NCBI GenBank assembly: GCA_023213315.1
Contig: JAKCPI010001573.1
Location: 1 to 64,000, forward strand
DNA length: 64,000 nt
Origin: Euborellia annulipes
Lineage: Eukaryota > Arthropoda > Insecta > Dermaptera > Anisolabididae
Direction: 5' to 3'
Shown: piece after piece, positions 11,071-21,599 of the stretch
Position numbering within the stretch: position 1 is the stretch's first letter
Layout: the number at the start of each line of letters is the position of its first letter
The notes under the pieces: generated by a model
Databases searched by the model: none
Seen by the model: the letters and a program-made list of their open reading frames with translations, nothing else
What the model was told of the DNA's origin: nothing
Program-made: the position numbers and the translations under genes

Positions 11071-12072
11071 TAATTAGAATGTGCGGAAGCTTATTCTGTT
11101 GTATTCAGGTGGCGATGAACAAAGAATAAAAACAATGTGTTTTTTTATGTAGGATTTATTGGCATTTGGCGACTGTAGCTACAGTTTCGAGGTATCCCCC
11201 ATCTTCAGGCCTGTGAACAATTTACATATTACAGGTTTACAGCTAAATAAAAACAAGTTCTTTTTTTTCTCTCATGTTTTCAATATCAAATAGTGTATAT
11301 AAATAAAAAGATTTTTTTCTTTTTTGTCAGAATGTAAAATAATTAGTTTAAATTATACAAAGGTTTTCATATTTTTTCATTATATTTACCAATAAGATCC
11401 TATGACTCCTTGTATCTTTTTATCCCAATTTAGTATTTTGGGAAAAATTGTGTGACGACAATTGGCAGTTAAAATGAGGAAAAAGTTTTTTAAAAGAGAT
11501 GTAGCCAGAACTCAGTTTAGTGATGTTCTTTTTATAACTGAAACCAAGGTTGTATTTTTCTGTTTATTTTTCATATTTATAAATTTTATTAGGATATAGG
11601 TTTTCATTAGAATTGTCAAAATTTTTTTATAGGTTATTTCTAACGGAGAATTCTCCTGAGTCATGAAGGTATATATTTTGTCGGAAATTATTTGATCCTA
11701 ATGAAAACCTATGTACATATCTGTATGTGTCATATTTATTTATTTTACCTGGGTTTTGGCTTTACAATTATCCGTGTTTGAGCAATTTGACTTTATTAGT
11801 TTCAAGAATTTAATTTTTGATTTTAATTAGCACGTGTAGCAATTCGTTTTTTTATAAGTGAAATTAGTAATGATTTTTCTAAAATATGATAGATGACAAC
11901 TTTGTACAAAAAGATTTACTTATTTTTATTTTATTTTTTAGTTATATATTTATATAATTTTTTATATATATTTGCGACCAAGAGTGGAGCATATTTTATA
12001 ATATAATAACTATTGAACATTTTATTTTATTTTTAAATAGAATTATTTATTTATTTTTTCGCGCGAATATTC
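11071..12072. repeat. Left inverted repeat arm of the Penelope-like element
   Basis: Nearly identical to the reverse complement of 13550-14549; only scattered single-base changes and a few short indels were noticed. The inner end is the CG-rich word CGCGCGAATATTC, next to the RT frame. The outer part carries a hammerhead-like motif on the minus strand (11168-11211). The rest is AT-rich and non-coding. Confidence 0.9.
11168..11211 (-). ncRNA. Hammerhead-ribozyme-like motif in PLE left arm
   Basis: Mirror copy of the motif at 14408-14451. On the minus strand the CUGAAGA core is at 11202-11208, GAAA at 11185-11188, and the stem III palindrome at 11173-11184. The two motifs therefore lie on opposite strands of the same element and read outward from it. 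Confidence 0.5.
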
Positions 12073-12080
12073 GGGGGCAA

Positions 12081-13532
12081 ATGTATTTTGTTGCGAAGAC
12101 ACACAAACCGCAATGCCCTTTAAGAAGCATAATAACTGCCTATGATACGCCGAATGAAAAAATAAATAAACATTTGGCGGAAATTATAAAACCTATCACC
12201 TATAATCAGCACAGGGTCAAGAACTCTAGAGAAGTTTTAGAAAAAATAAAGGGCATAAAGATAGCACCAGGGGAAACTCTCTGCTCCTACGATGCAGTCA
12301 ACCTTTATCCTTCGATTCCGTTAGATATCATCAAAAAAATAATGGAAGAAAAGTGGCCCCAAATACTACAACACACCAACATGGACTGGCAAGAATTCAA
12401 CACCTTCCTTGACCTCTGTCTGAATACCAACATTTTTGAGTTTGACACAATACTTTACAAACAAACATCTGGCGTCCCTATAGGAGGAAATGCCTCTCCC
12501 TTTCTCGCTGATCTATGGGTCAATTACGTCCATGAAAAAGTTTTTTCAAAGTTTGATTTAAAGTTTGTTGCCTACTATGTCGATGACTCCCTTGTTGTCC
12601 TGAAAGAAGAATTGGTACCAGAGTTGCTTGCAAAACTTAACGCTGTACACCCAAACGTTAAATATACCATAGAAAAAGAGCACAACAACAGCATTCCGTT
12701 CCTGGATATCCAAGTGAACAAGCTTCAAGATGGATCAATCTCAACAAATATATATAAAAAACCTCAAAAATCGACAAGGACAATAAACTACCATTCTCAT
12801 CACCCTAAATACCAAAAAACGAATCTCATCAAAAATGAAATAAAGAGAGCAAATAACTTAACCAGTCACCAATGCTCACAGGAAGACATAAAGGACGTGG
12901 TGCAGACTTTCTCAGATAATGGTTATCCCTTGCAGTTGATAGATGAAACAATTAAAAAGGCTCTTAATCCAGTAAACAAAAATAAAAAATCAATTGAGGT
13001 TCCCAGAATAAGAGGCTCGATTCCTTACATACCACAGCTTTCAGAGATTATAAAACAACATTTGCGGGTTTTTGGGATAGAGGTTACATACTCGATTATT
13101 AGACCACTCAGCTATATCACCAACAATAAAACCTGCACTGAATTACTCAAAAAGAAGAATGTTGTGTATGCGATCCCCTGCAAATCATGTAAAAAGAAGA
13201 ACAAAAACACTATATATGTAGGGGAAACATTAAGACCACTACAAGAGCGCCTCAAGGAACATTTTCAGTCGGTGGCCAAACAAGAACCGAAAACAGCACT
13301 CTCCCAACACGCGCTAGAAGAACACCATGAGTTCGACCTAGAAAACACCAAAATTCTCTACACAGAAAGAGATACGGTAAAAAGACGTTTTTGTGAAAGT
13401 TTTTTTATAAGTGTGTATGACAAACATTCAATCAATCACAAGACAGATATAGAAAGGTCCTCGCTAGTTTACAATAATATTCTAACAAAAATCAGGAAAG
13501 ATTTTTATAATATAGAACAATTTACCGGCTAG
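12081..13532 (+). CDS. Penelope-like element: reverse transcriptase plus GIY-YIG endonuclease, 5'-truncated
   Basis: An intact 483-residue frame. RT signatures appear in order: a PLRSIITAYDTP block at about 13-24, motif A YDAVNLYPSIP at 70-80, motif B SGVPIGGNASPFLADL at 130-145, the catalytic YVDD at 166-169, IPFLDIQV at 205-212 and IYKKPQKS at 224-231. A CKSC pair (367-370) leads into a GIY-YIG nuclease: TIYVGET at 377-383, LQERLKEH at 387-394 and CESFF near 438-442 with the likely catalytic Glu. This domain order is the hallmark of Penelope-like retroelements (PLEs). Full PLE proteins are usually around 750-850 residues, so the N-terminal few hundred residues, before the PLR block, are missing. 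The frame begins about 10 bases inside the end of the left inverted repeat. No internal stop or frameshift was seen, so the truncated form may have been copied as such, or the copy is young. Confidence 0.93.
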   Translation: MYFVAKTHKPQCPLRSIITAYDTPNEKINKHLAEIIKPITYNQHRVKNSREVLEKIKGIKIAPGETLCSYDAVNLYPSIPLDIIKKIMEEKWPQILQHTNMDWQEFNTFLDLCLNTNIFEFDTILYKQTSGVPIGGNASPFLADLWVNYVHEKVFSKFDLKFVAYYVDDSLVVLKEELVPELLAKLNAVHPNVKYTIEKEHNNSIPFLDIQVNKLQDGSISTNIYKKPQKSTRTINYHSHHPKYQKTNLIKNEIKRANNLTSHQCSQEDIKDVVQTFSDNGYPLQLIDETIKKALNPVNKNKKSIEVPRIRGSIPYIPQLSEIIKQHLRVFGIEVTYSIIRPLSYITNNKTCTELLKKKNVVYAIPCKSCKKKNKNTIYVGETLRPLQERLKEHFQSVAKQEPKTALSQHALEEHHEFDLENTKILYTERDTVKRRFCESFFISVYDKHSINHKTDIERSSLVYNNILTKIRKDFYNIEQFTG

Positions 13533-13549
13533 AAGAGTTTGGAGCTTTT

Positions 13550-14549
13550 GAATATTCGCGCGAAAAAATAAATAAATAATTCTATTTAAAAATAAAATAA
13601 AATGTTCAATAGTTATTATATTATAAAATATGCTCCACTCTTGGTCGCAAATATATATAAAAAATTATATAAATATATAACTAAAAAATAAAATAAAAAT
13701 AAGTAAATCTTTTTGTACAAGTTGTCATCTATCATATTTTAGAAAAATCATTACTAATTTCACTTATAAAAAAACGAATTGCTACACGTGCTAATTAAAA
13801 TCAAAAATTGAATTCTTAAAACTAATAAAATCAAATTGCTCAAACACGGATAATTGTAAAGCCAAAACCCAGGTAAAATAAATAAATATGACACATACAG
13901 ATATGTACATAGGTTTTCATTAGGATCAAATAATTTCCGACAAAATATATACCTTCATGACTCAGGAGAATTCTCCGTTAGAAATAACCTATAAAAAAAT
14001 TTTGACAATTCTAATGAAAACCTATATCCTAATAAAATTTATAAATATGAAAAATAAACAGAAAAATACAACCTTGGTTTCAGTTATAAAAAGAACATCA
14101 CTAAACTGAGTTCTGGCTACATCTCTTTTAAAAAACTTTTTCCTCATTTTAACTGCCAATTGTCGTCACACAATTTTTCCCAAAATACTAAATTGGGATA
14201 AAAAGATACAAGGAGTCATAGGATCTTATTGGTAAATATAATGAAAAAATATGAAAACCTTTGTATAATTTAAACTAATTATTTTACATTCTGACAAAAA
14301 AGAAAAAATCTTTTTATTTATATACACTATTTGATATTGAAAACATGAGAGAAAAAAAGAACTTGTTTTTATTTAGCTGTAAACCTGTATTATGTAAATT
14401 GTTCACAGGCCTGAAGATGGGGGATACCTCGAAACTGTAGCTACAGTCGCCAAATGCCAATAAATCCTACATAAAAAAACACATTGTTTTTATTCTTTGT
14501 TCATCGCCACCTGAATACAACAGAATAAGCTTCCGCACATTCTAATTAA
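13550..14549. repeat. Right inverted repeat arm of the Penelope-like element
   Basis: Reverse complement of the left arm, beginning with GAATATTCGCGCG just after the RT stop codon. It carries the plus-strand copy of the hammerhead-like motif (14408-14451). The near-identity of the two arms suggests that they were made recently or are kept alike by template switching or gene conversion. Confidence 0.9.
14408..14451 (+). ncRNA. Hammerhead-ribozyme-like motif in PLE right arm
   Basis: The core CUGAAGA (14411-14417, fits CUGANGA) is followed by a G-rich/CCUC stem II region, then GAAA (14431-14434). Next come a perfect CUGUAG/CUACAG stem III (14435-14446) and UC (14447-14448) as the expected cleavage position. 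GGC (14408-14410) pairs with GCC (14449-14451) as stem I. PLEs are known to carry hammerhead motifs in their terminal repeats. Reservations: stem II is weak, and one extra base lies between the core and stem II. Confidence 0.55.
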
Positions 14550-14977
14550 TATTAATTATTTGTTCAACTCCATTTGTTAAAAAAAAAAAGAGATATATTT
14601 AGTTACCCTTAGCACCTAAGTTCCAAAATTGACCACACGCTGAGCTACGAATGCTTCCACATCAGTATAGTGTACTTCAAACGATTTCCAAGAAAAATTT
14701 CACTTATATACTTTTTAAAGAGCATCAAAGAAATAGTTGATTTATGAATTTTAATCAAAATCGTTGGAGCGAATTTTGAGAAAATCAAAAAAAAAAAAAA
14801 CTGAAAAAGTACATCAGTTAAGTACTAGTACCTTTTAGCCGATTTTGTTCAAATGCTTAGTTCAGAGACAGACTAATTTACGCGACACAGGGGACCTCAA
14901 AACGTGTATAGGGTCTATCCATCAAAATCTGGAAATTTTGACATGAATCCAATACTTTCTCTCTCTATATAAAATTT

Positions 14978-15655
14978 ATTAATCTTAAGGAAGGTAGATT
15001 TGCAGCCAGGAGAATAAAAAAACTATTTTAATTTCTTTTAGTCGACGTTTCGGACGCCAATTGCGTCCTTCTTCGAGACCAAATGATTGTTAAAAGCCCA
15101 CATGGATTTTGTTGTGGCATGTATAAAATATTTGAACAAAATTGACAAAGGCATTTATTTGTTTTACGAGTGCGTTATTTTTCCATGTTGTATTATAAAT
15201 GCTTCAATTAGAAAAAATAACACACAGAGAGCTCTTCTCGTAGGGCCTACAGTGAGGGACAATATTAAGTCCCACCCATGAGTTTTCTACTTGTGATTAT
15301 TTCATTGGTTTTATAAAAAAAAAAAATGAAAATCTTTATTGGAAATTTTCTAGGTTTGAACCATCAAAGTTTCCATTAAAAAATATATAATATTTGTTTA
15401 AAAACAATGAAATAATCACAAGTAGAAAACGCATGGACGAGAATTAATATTGTCCCTCACTGTACACAAAAAGATGCCTTTGTCAATATTGTTCAAATAT
15501 TTTATACATGCTACAACAAAATCCATGTGCGTTTTTAACAATCATTTGGTCCCGAAAAATGACGTGATTGGCGTCCGAAACATCGACCAAAAGAAATTAA
15601 AATAGTTTTTTATTCTTCTGGCTGCAAATCTACCTTCTTTAATTAATAAGTTTAT
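14978..15655. mobile_element. Palindromic PLE-like foldback element
   Basis: Arms of about 14985-15300 and 15410-15650 are inverted copies; the left arm has an extra stretch near 15157-15240. The left arm carries a minus-strand GGACGC/GCGUCC stem followed by GAAAC GUC (15041-15082), and the right arm a decayed plus-strand copy (15545-15590). The element adjoins and truncates the family A copy that ends near 14965. The word GAGGGACAATATTAAGT and the bases around it recur at 20393-20432, so the family is dispersed. Confidence 0.6.
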
Positions 15656-15659
15656 TGTT

Positions 15660-16980
15660 TGAAACCACTAAATAACCCCAGTAGCCGTAAGGACAAAAAA
15701 AATTCTTTGCTCTGATTCATAATAGGAAATCTTTTATTTTTTTGGACATCCGAGTTGTTCTCAGTTGTGAGAATACGAAATTTTTCAAATGAATGTCTTT
15801 TTCGGCATCTAAGGCCATTTATAATTTTTTTCGCTTGGGAAAAGAAGCCCAAATAAATTTATTTATTTAAATTGTGTCTTGTTTAATGGCTGGATAGCTT
15901 CTTCTTGTTGAGTCTCTCAATTCGTCTTGTTGTGTCTATGAGGTATATATAACTGAGATTTACTAGCCCAGTCAGTCTGCCTCCCCCATACCGTCATAAA
16001 GCATAATACAAAGGGCAGGGTGGTGGGGGAAAGGGTTTAATCTAATTGTTTGGTCGGCGAGGTCCAATTTGCGCTCAACCAGCCAACCAACTATAAGCCT
16101 CCCACACTCCAACATACACACACACACAAACCACACCAACAAGCCTACCCCCCCCCTCCTCTCCCTAACTTGCCTTCTCTTTTTGAAAACAATCGAAAAG
16201 CTTTAGAGAAAAATCAGAGGTTATTAATTAATAGTGGATATTATTATTATTTGAAATTCCTATCGGGATCTCCGTTTATTTACCTTTCGTACACGAAGAC
16301 ACACACCTCAAACCCAACCCGCCATCTACCAGCACCCTGTGAAGTTATATCATTTCCTAGCTCTAACTCCTCCTCATACGTTCACCAATGAACTAATCCT
16401 TATTTCTGGTTCCTTTTATCCAACTTGTTCTATTTTGAGGAAAGTCTTTCTCAGCATTGGCGTGTAGCCTACTCCTTTCGAAGAATGCATCACTGAGAGG
16501 GAACCTTTTTTGCGTCCCTTCCACAGGACAGGATGTCACAGCAACTCCCTCACCTCGTAGAGCTGCCTGGGGGCGATTGTGGTGAGATCCAATATTCCAA
16601 TCCAGTGCCTGCTTGGGGATTTGCTTACATTAAATATTTTTATTTAATAAAAAAATCCAGCACGCCCAGGATTTGAACAGGGAAATTATTTGCAGAAGCC
16701 GGCATGCTAACAACGAGGTCCCCTTGAATGTGAGAGGCTTAAAACAATGCCATCGAATTTATATTTCTGTTTTTAAATGAAAATCTATCTGTACTTGATT
16801 ACTAATTGTTCTGAGAAGTGACGTCCGAAATAAAAATAAAATTTTTCTGATTTTATCTCGCGCTGCCATTTTATTGTATTATCAAATACAGTATCAATGT
16901 CTCTTCAAAAAACATAGTATTATAGTAAGACTTTTCCATTTGAATTAAAGTTTTTTCATTAAGTTGATACGATACTAATG
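15660..16980. other. Mostly single-copy-looking DNA
   Basis: Contains a C-rich block at 16080-16170 and, near 16655-16730, a B-box-like GTTCAAATCC on the minus strand, perhaps an old SINE. The 113-residue frame at 16050-16391 is low-complexity and not convincing. Confidence 0.4.
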
Positions 16981-17130
16981 CCCAGTTGCACCAACATATC
17001 TCAGGTCTCAAGCTCCTCTTAAACTTTACATTTGAACTTAGATCGTTGCACCAACAGTTAATCGGGACTTAAGTCCTCTATTTGAGCTTATATCTCAAGT
17101 AGTTAAATTTCACGACTTAATTCGCCCTTT
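16980..17130. repeat. Block with repeated GTTGCACCAACA words
   Basis: GTTGCACCAACA occurs at 16985 and 17043, each followed by similar TCTCAGGTCT/ TCGGGACTTA-type sequence. It looks like the end of an unknown MITE. Confidence 0.35.
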
Positions 17131-17454
17131 TTTTATCTATTCAAGTATTTATATATACAGATAGGACATTAGTATATTCAGTATTTAATGAGATACTCTT
17201 TTTTCGATTTTTAAAATCTCTCGTCACCCGAAATTCAATTCATATCGTTCCGCAACCGCCTTATTCGCCTAATATGGCCACGTCTGATTTCTGAAGCTTC
17301 GGGAACGAATAGAAGTAGGCATGAAGGTTGGGAAAAACGTTCTCATAACGAATTTCTTTGAAAGTCATCCCTAGGAGTTTAGTCTTTCACAGTTATCATT
17401 AATAAAAGAATTTAATTTTCTGTTTACAAATGTTCTCACAGATGAAACAAATGA

Positions 17455-17540
17455 ATTGTACCTGAAGAAGGCCACAGAATGAATAGCCGAAACGTTGTTA
17501 TTGTTACAAATAAATCAAAGATAAACCGAAAATTTTAATC
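17455..17540 (+). mobile_element. PLE-like end fragment (CUGAAGA-A-GGC...GCC-GAAACG)
   Basis: CCTGAAGAAGGC, a loop, GCCGAAACGTTG, then a short A/T tail. It shares the same order and tail with 61165-61245, so both are copies of one element end. Nothing coding is attached. Confidence 0.5.
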
Positions 17541-17559
17541 ATTCCAAGGGTCACATCAG

Positions 17560-18160
17560 GTGTTTTAATTTTTATTTTTTAATTAATAAATTTTTAAGAT
17601 AACTTAGTTTAATCCATGACTATAGAATGCGAAAGGGGGGGGTAATTTAAATTATGTTATTATTATATTCTCTCATGCACATCTTGCAAATCCCCTTGGG
17701 ATGTTCTCTCTCTCTCTCTTTCTCTTCCCTAAGGCTACAACACAAGAGATAGAATAACTTTGCAAGATGAATTAGCCTCTTAGGCTGGCTGGACCAACTC
17801 AACTAGCTAACTCTCCCCCAGCCCATGTTGACCATTGTCCAGCCCCCCCCCCCCTCTCTCTCTCTAGTTCAGTAATTAGCCTCGAAAGAGATAGAGAGAG
17901 AGTTCAAATCCCTTGAAGGCTTGCTTAGGTGCTTGGTATTAGCTTAGAAAGACCTCCTCTCTTGGACCAAGTCAGCAACAACATTATTATTATATCCTTG
18001 GGGTCATTTTCTTCATCTTTAGAGGGTCGCTTGCTATCTATCCTCTATATAAGCTTTGATCGTGTCCCTTTGACCACCCCACACTCTCCGGGGAATATTA
18101 TTATTTAATACATAATAAATTAATTTCTAATAAAAAAATAAACAAGATTTTATATTCAGA
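17560..18160. other. Non-coding, single-copy-looking
   Basis: CT and GA tracts at 17706-17720 and 17850-17900. No gene or repeat was recognised. Confidence 0.45.
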
Positions 18161-18165
18161 AAAAA

Positions 18166-19210
18166 AAAATCTGGTGTGACTGGCGCACAGCACACAACTT
18201 TCTCTTACCCTTCGGTAAGAGAAAGTTGCGCACTGTGCTGGTCACACCAGATTTTTTGTGTCGAGATATATTTAGTTTCCGATAGCACCTTAGTTTCAAA
18301 CTTGCATTTTAAATGTTGACTGCTTCAAATAAACTATGGTTATTTTTCAAAATTTTAATCTCATATTTGGACATTTTATACACAATATAGAATCGTAAAT
18401 AAATACAAAATTTCATAAGAATTGGAAAAAAAAATTTTAAATGCCTAAAAAGTTCTAAAGGGGACCCCCTTTTGAATCGAAATTAACATACAAATCCCTA
18501 TAGGAAATTAACATTAGGCCTATGCGAATATAAGGTGGAAAGGGAATTTAAAAAGAGTAGAGACAGACGATAATGTTTGCAAGTGAGAGAGAGACATATA
18601 TGTTTTCTTTGAAACAATTAAAGACACAAATAAAATAAAAATAAATGGGAATTTAAATAATAATTGATTTTTAATCTAATAAAAAGAAAAAGATTTAAAT
18701 TCCGTTACCATGGCAACCATTTCTATCTTTCCTATGAAGAACAAGAGTAAAGTGGTCTTCAGAAGATTTCAACGGCAAAATGAGAATATACATTTTAAAG
18801 AGCATCTAAAAAATAATTGATTTTTGAATTTTAAAAAAAATCCTTGGAGGGAATTTTGAGAAAATCGAAAAAAACTGAAAAAGTACATCAGTAAAGTACT
18901 AGTACTTTTTGGCCGATTTTGTTCAAAAGCTTATTTTGAGCGTGTGGGAAGGTACCTAAGTTAAATATAAAATTTCAATCCGGTAGCTCAATTCCTTCAT
19001 GCTAAAAATCTGTCCACACATACAGACACACGCACACACGCACACACACACACACACACACACATACATACACACAGACCAATTTGCGGGACCCACTTTT
19101 TTGGACTCAGGGGACCTCAAAACATGTATATCCATCAAAATCTCGACATCGAATTTTTGACATGATCGCAATACTTTCTCTCCTATATATTTCATATATA
19201 GGCTAAGAGA
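18166..19210 (-). mobile_element. Family A long subfamily copy
   Basis: 3' hairpin at 18166-18257, then about 370 bases of a segment absent from short copies, then the usual body to the 5' hairpin at 19168-19212. The same long layout occurs inverted at 58112-59820. The CA microsatellite is at 19028-19075. Confidence 0.8.
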
Positions 19211-19800
19211 AAGTAAAAAAATAAATGGGAATTTAAATAATAATTGATTTTTAATCTAATAAAAAGAAAAAGATTTAAATTCCGTTACCATGGCAACCAT
19301 TTCTATCTTTCCTATGAAGAACAAGAGTAAAGTGGTCTTCAGAAGATTTCAACGGCAAAATGAGAATATACATTTTAAAGAGCATCTAAAAAATAATTGA
19401 TTTTTGAATTTTAAAAAAAAATCCTTGGAGGGAATTTTGAGAAAATCGAAAAAAACTGAAAAAGTACATCAGTAAAGTACTAGTACTTTTTGGCCGATTT
19501 TGTTCAAAAGCTTATTTTGAGCGTGTGGGAAGGTACCTAAGTTAAATATAAAATTTCAATCCGGTAGCTCAATTCCTTCATGCTAAAAATCTGTCCACAC
19601 ATACAGACACACGCACACACGCACGCACACACACACACACACATACATACACACAGACCAATTTGCGGGACCCACTTTTTTGGACTCAGGGGACCTCAAA
19701 ACATGTATATCCATCAAAATCTCGACATCGAATTTTTGACATGATCGCAATACTTTCTCTCCTATATATTTCATATATAGGCTAAGAGAAAGTAAAAATG
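18641..19800. repeat. Two tandem 580-base units, almost identical
   Basis: 18641-19220 and 19221-19800 match almost base for base. The only differences noticed are one base in an A run and the CA-repeat composition. Each unit runs from AAATGGGAATTTAAAT to the 5' hairpin of the long family A copy. The near-identity indicates a recent duplication of one element end. Confidence 0.9.
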
Positions 19801-20017
19801 TAATTCGTTGTTAGGTGGTCGTGTGATTTACGGTCAATTTACAAAATCCAAACCAATCTAAATTGTCTATTAAACCCTTTAATAATAATTATAATCTTTC
19901 ATTGTAAATTTCAACCACCCCAATTGATGTGCCCTATCCTAATCTCTAACAATGACAATCTTTCTAATCGATTATTTATGTGTCAATATTTTATCAAAAA
20001 CAGAATGAATTTATAAA

Positions 20018-20394
20018 AAAAAACCTGGTGTGACTGTTCGCACAGCACACAACTTTCTCTCACCTTCGGTAATTGAAAGTTGTGTTCTGTGCTTGTCACA
20101 CCAGATTTTTGTGTCGAGATATATTTAGTTTCCTCCGATATTTTTTTTTTTAACACTCACACTTTTTTTCTCATTCACACAGTCTTTTCGGGAACTTAGG
20201 CCATTTAAGACTTTGTCGATAACCATATATTATTTATAATATCTATTGGTGGTCCAGGTATTTTTATTTAAGCCATTTGGATACCAAATGGCTTCAAATT
20301 CAAGATGTAAAATTTATAAACATGGAAAATATTTATATTTTGTTACCATGCCAGCCATTTCCACGACCTTTCCTATGAAGTACAGTAAGGGACA
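20018..20394 (-). mobile_element. Family A copy split by a SINE
   Basis: 3' hairpin at 20018-20109, then a SINE tail segment (about 20137-20305), then the body from TTCAAGATGTAAAATTTATA onward. It is truncated near 20394 by a repeat shared with 15245-15285. Confidence 0.7.
20137..20305 (-). mobile_element. SINE S1 3' half in family A copy
   Basis: Tail, GCCTAAGTTCCCGAAAAG (minus) and the perfect central palindrome GCCATTTGGATACCAAATGG. The head is absent. Confidence 0.7.
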
Positions 20395-20432
20395 ATATTA
20401 AGTTCCACCCATGCGTTTTCTACTTTGTCTAC

Positions 20433-20581
20433 ATTCTTCTTCTGTTCTCGCCATTATTAATTCCCGCAGTGCGGGGTCAGCGGACCTTACTCTCCCCCTC
20501 CACTTCCCCCTATTCAGTAATGTTGTCTCCGACAGGCCAAGCATATCTCTCTTGATCCGGTGAAGGCAAGTCATCCTCATA
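20433..20581 (-). repeat. Short insert between 14-bp direct repeats
   Basis: ACTTTGTCTACATT flanks a GC-richer 150-base insert on both sides. The minus strand gives a short open frame with GKWRGRVRSADPA, not firmly recognised. It may be a LINE or retrocopy fragment. Confidence 0.4.
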
Positions 20582-20702
20582 CTTTGTCTACATTGTGCTT
20601 TAAAAAAAAAAAATGACCAAAATTTTGTAATTTTTTTGATTTAGCGTGATTTAACAAGTTTTGGGCGACTAGCTCCTCCTCAAAATGAATCAATTGCTTA
20701 AA

Positions 20703-20800
20703 AATATATTTATATAATTGCGTAGTGTCCGTCTGTCTCGCTCCACCATTGACCAATTTCTCATTTGGAAATTTTGGAATGAAATTTTCCGTTTTCTTCT
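20703..20800 (+). mobile_element. Helitron 5' end fragment
   Basis: ATAATTGCGTAGTGTCCGTC resembles the start of the Helitron at 35278. The rest decays quickly. Confidence 0.45.
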
Positions 20801-21004
20801 ATTCTCTTTTAAAATTTAACACTATTTCTTCCTCTCTATAATTTTTTTTTTTTTTTTTTACTTTCGGGGGCAGGAAAGTCATACTTACATCCCACTCAGC
20901 TTTTAAACTTTAAAAAAAAAAAAAAAAAAATCAGTAATTCTTAAAATTTTGTCGAATTTCATTCTCTTTTTACAGTCCAGGAACTTTTAAATTTAACTAT
21001 TATT

Positions 21005-21055
21005 ATACTCCTAATGTTTCGGTCCCAGGTTTGGGCCATCTTCAGAGCTACTGAT
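21005..21055 (-). repeat. Solitary hammerhead-like PLE block
   Basis: The minus strand reads CUGAAGA, U, GGCCCA...UGGGACC, GAAAC. Stem II is strong with one bulge. No second arm lies nearby. Confidence 0.4.
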
Positions 21056-21149
21056 TATTTAAAGAAAAAACTAACAGATAAACAGTGCTTATTTTTTAAT
21101 TTATAGGCAGCCCTGGGCTGATTTCATAAAAACTTTCGGTGGATGTATA

Positions 21150-21281
21150 TTTTTTTAGCCATTTTCGCCATTTAGATGCCATGTCTTCCAAATAATTGGA
21201 AGTAATTTCATTTGAAGTAAATTTTCCTTCTGATGGGAAGCGAACCCGGGACCCTAAACTCTCAGAACCAACCAATTTCTA
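21150..21281 (-). mobile_element. Second tRNA-like SINE fragment
   Basis: The minus strand has GGGTTCGCTTCCC (B-box-like), then a body with GGCATCTAAATGGCGAAAA. The same tail word (TTTTTCGGCATCTAA) appears at 15796-15811, 33855-33872 and 47006-47022. Confidence 0.45.
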
Positions 21282-21289
21282 CTCTACAG

Positions 21290-21557
21290 CAAGGGCGGAT
21301 ACAAGGGGGGGGGGGGGTAAAGGGGGTAATTACCCCCCCCGAGATTCGAAAAAATACCTTTTTTTCGCAAAAAAATTTATTTTTAATGTAAAATTTTAAA
21401 AATTAATACTTAAAAATTTGATGTGTATTTATATTCTGGCAAACAAGTACAGAATGCGCTTTTAAATTACCGAAATTAAAAAAAAATAGTGTGCTGTGCG
21501 ACGAGTCACACCAGATTACCCCCCCCCCCCCGAGAAACACCTCTGGATCCGCCCTTG
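21290..21557 (+). mobile_element. hAT-type MITE (family B) with captured A hairpin
   Basis: Ends CAAGGGCGGATACA...TGGATCCGCCCTTG, with the exact 8-bp duplication CTCTACAG at 21282-21289 and 21558-21565. Poly-G and poly-C flank the inside. The interior (about 21437-21520) matches a mutated family A 3' hairpin, ending GTCACACCAGATTA. Confidence 0.9.
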
Positions 21558-21599
21558 CTCTACAGTAATACATCCATTTGATACATTTCAATTTACCTT

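Larger units (their letters stand above)
11070..14589 (+). mobile_element. Penelope-like element with 1 kb inverted terminal repeats
   Basis: The unit is left repeat, RT-GIY-YIG frame, right repeat and a short A-rich tail. It is flanked by the 12-bp direct repeat GAGATATATTTA at 11058-11069 and 14590-14601, read as a target-site duplication. The interrupted target is the family A copy at 11027-11069/14590-14965, whose sequence resumes exactly after the insertion. PLEs are known to have terminal repeats in direct or inverse order. Here the inverse order gives a unit able to fold back over about 1 kb. Confidence 0.85.
11027..14965 (-). mobile_element. Family A copy split by the Penelope-like element
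   Basis: The remnant of the 3' hairpin (11027-11069) and the body with conserved block (14590-14965) are two halves of one copy. The PLE insertion between them duplicated GAGATATATTTA. The 5' hairpin is cut at about 14965 by the palindrome that follows. Confidence 0.75.
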
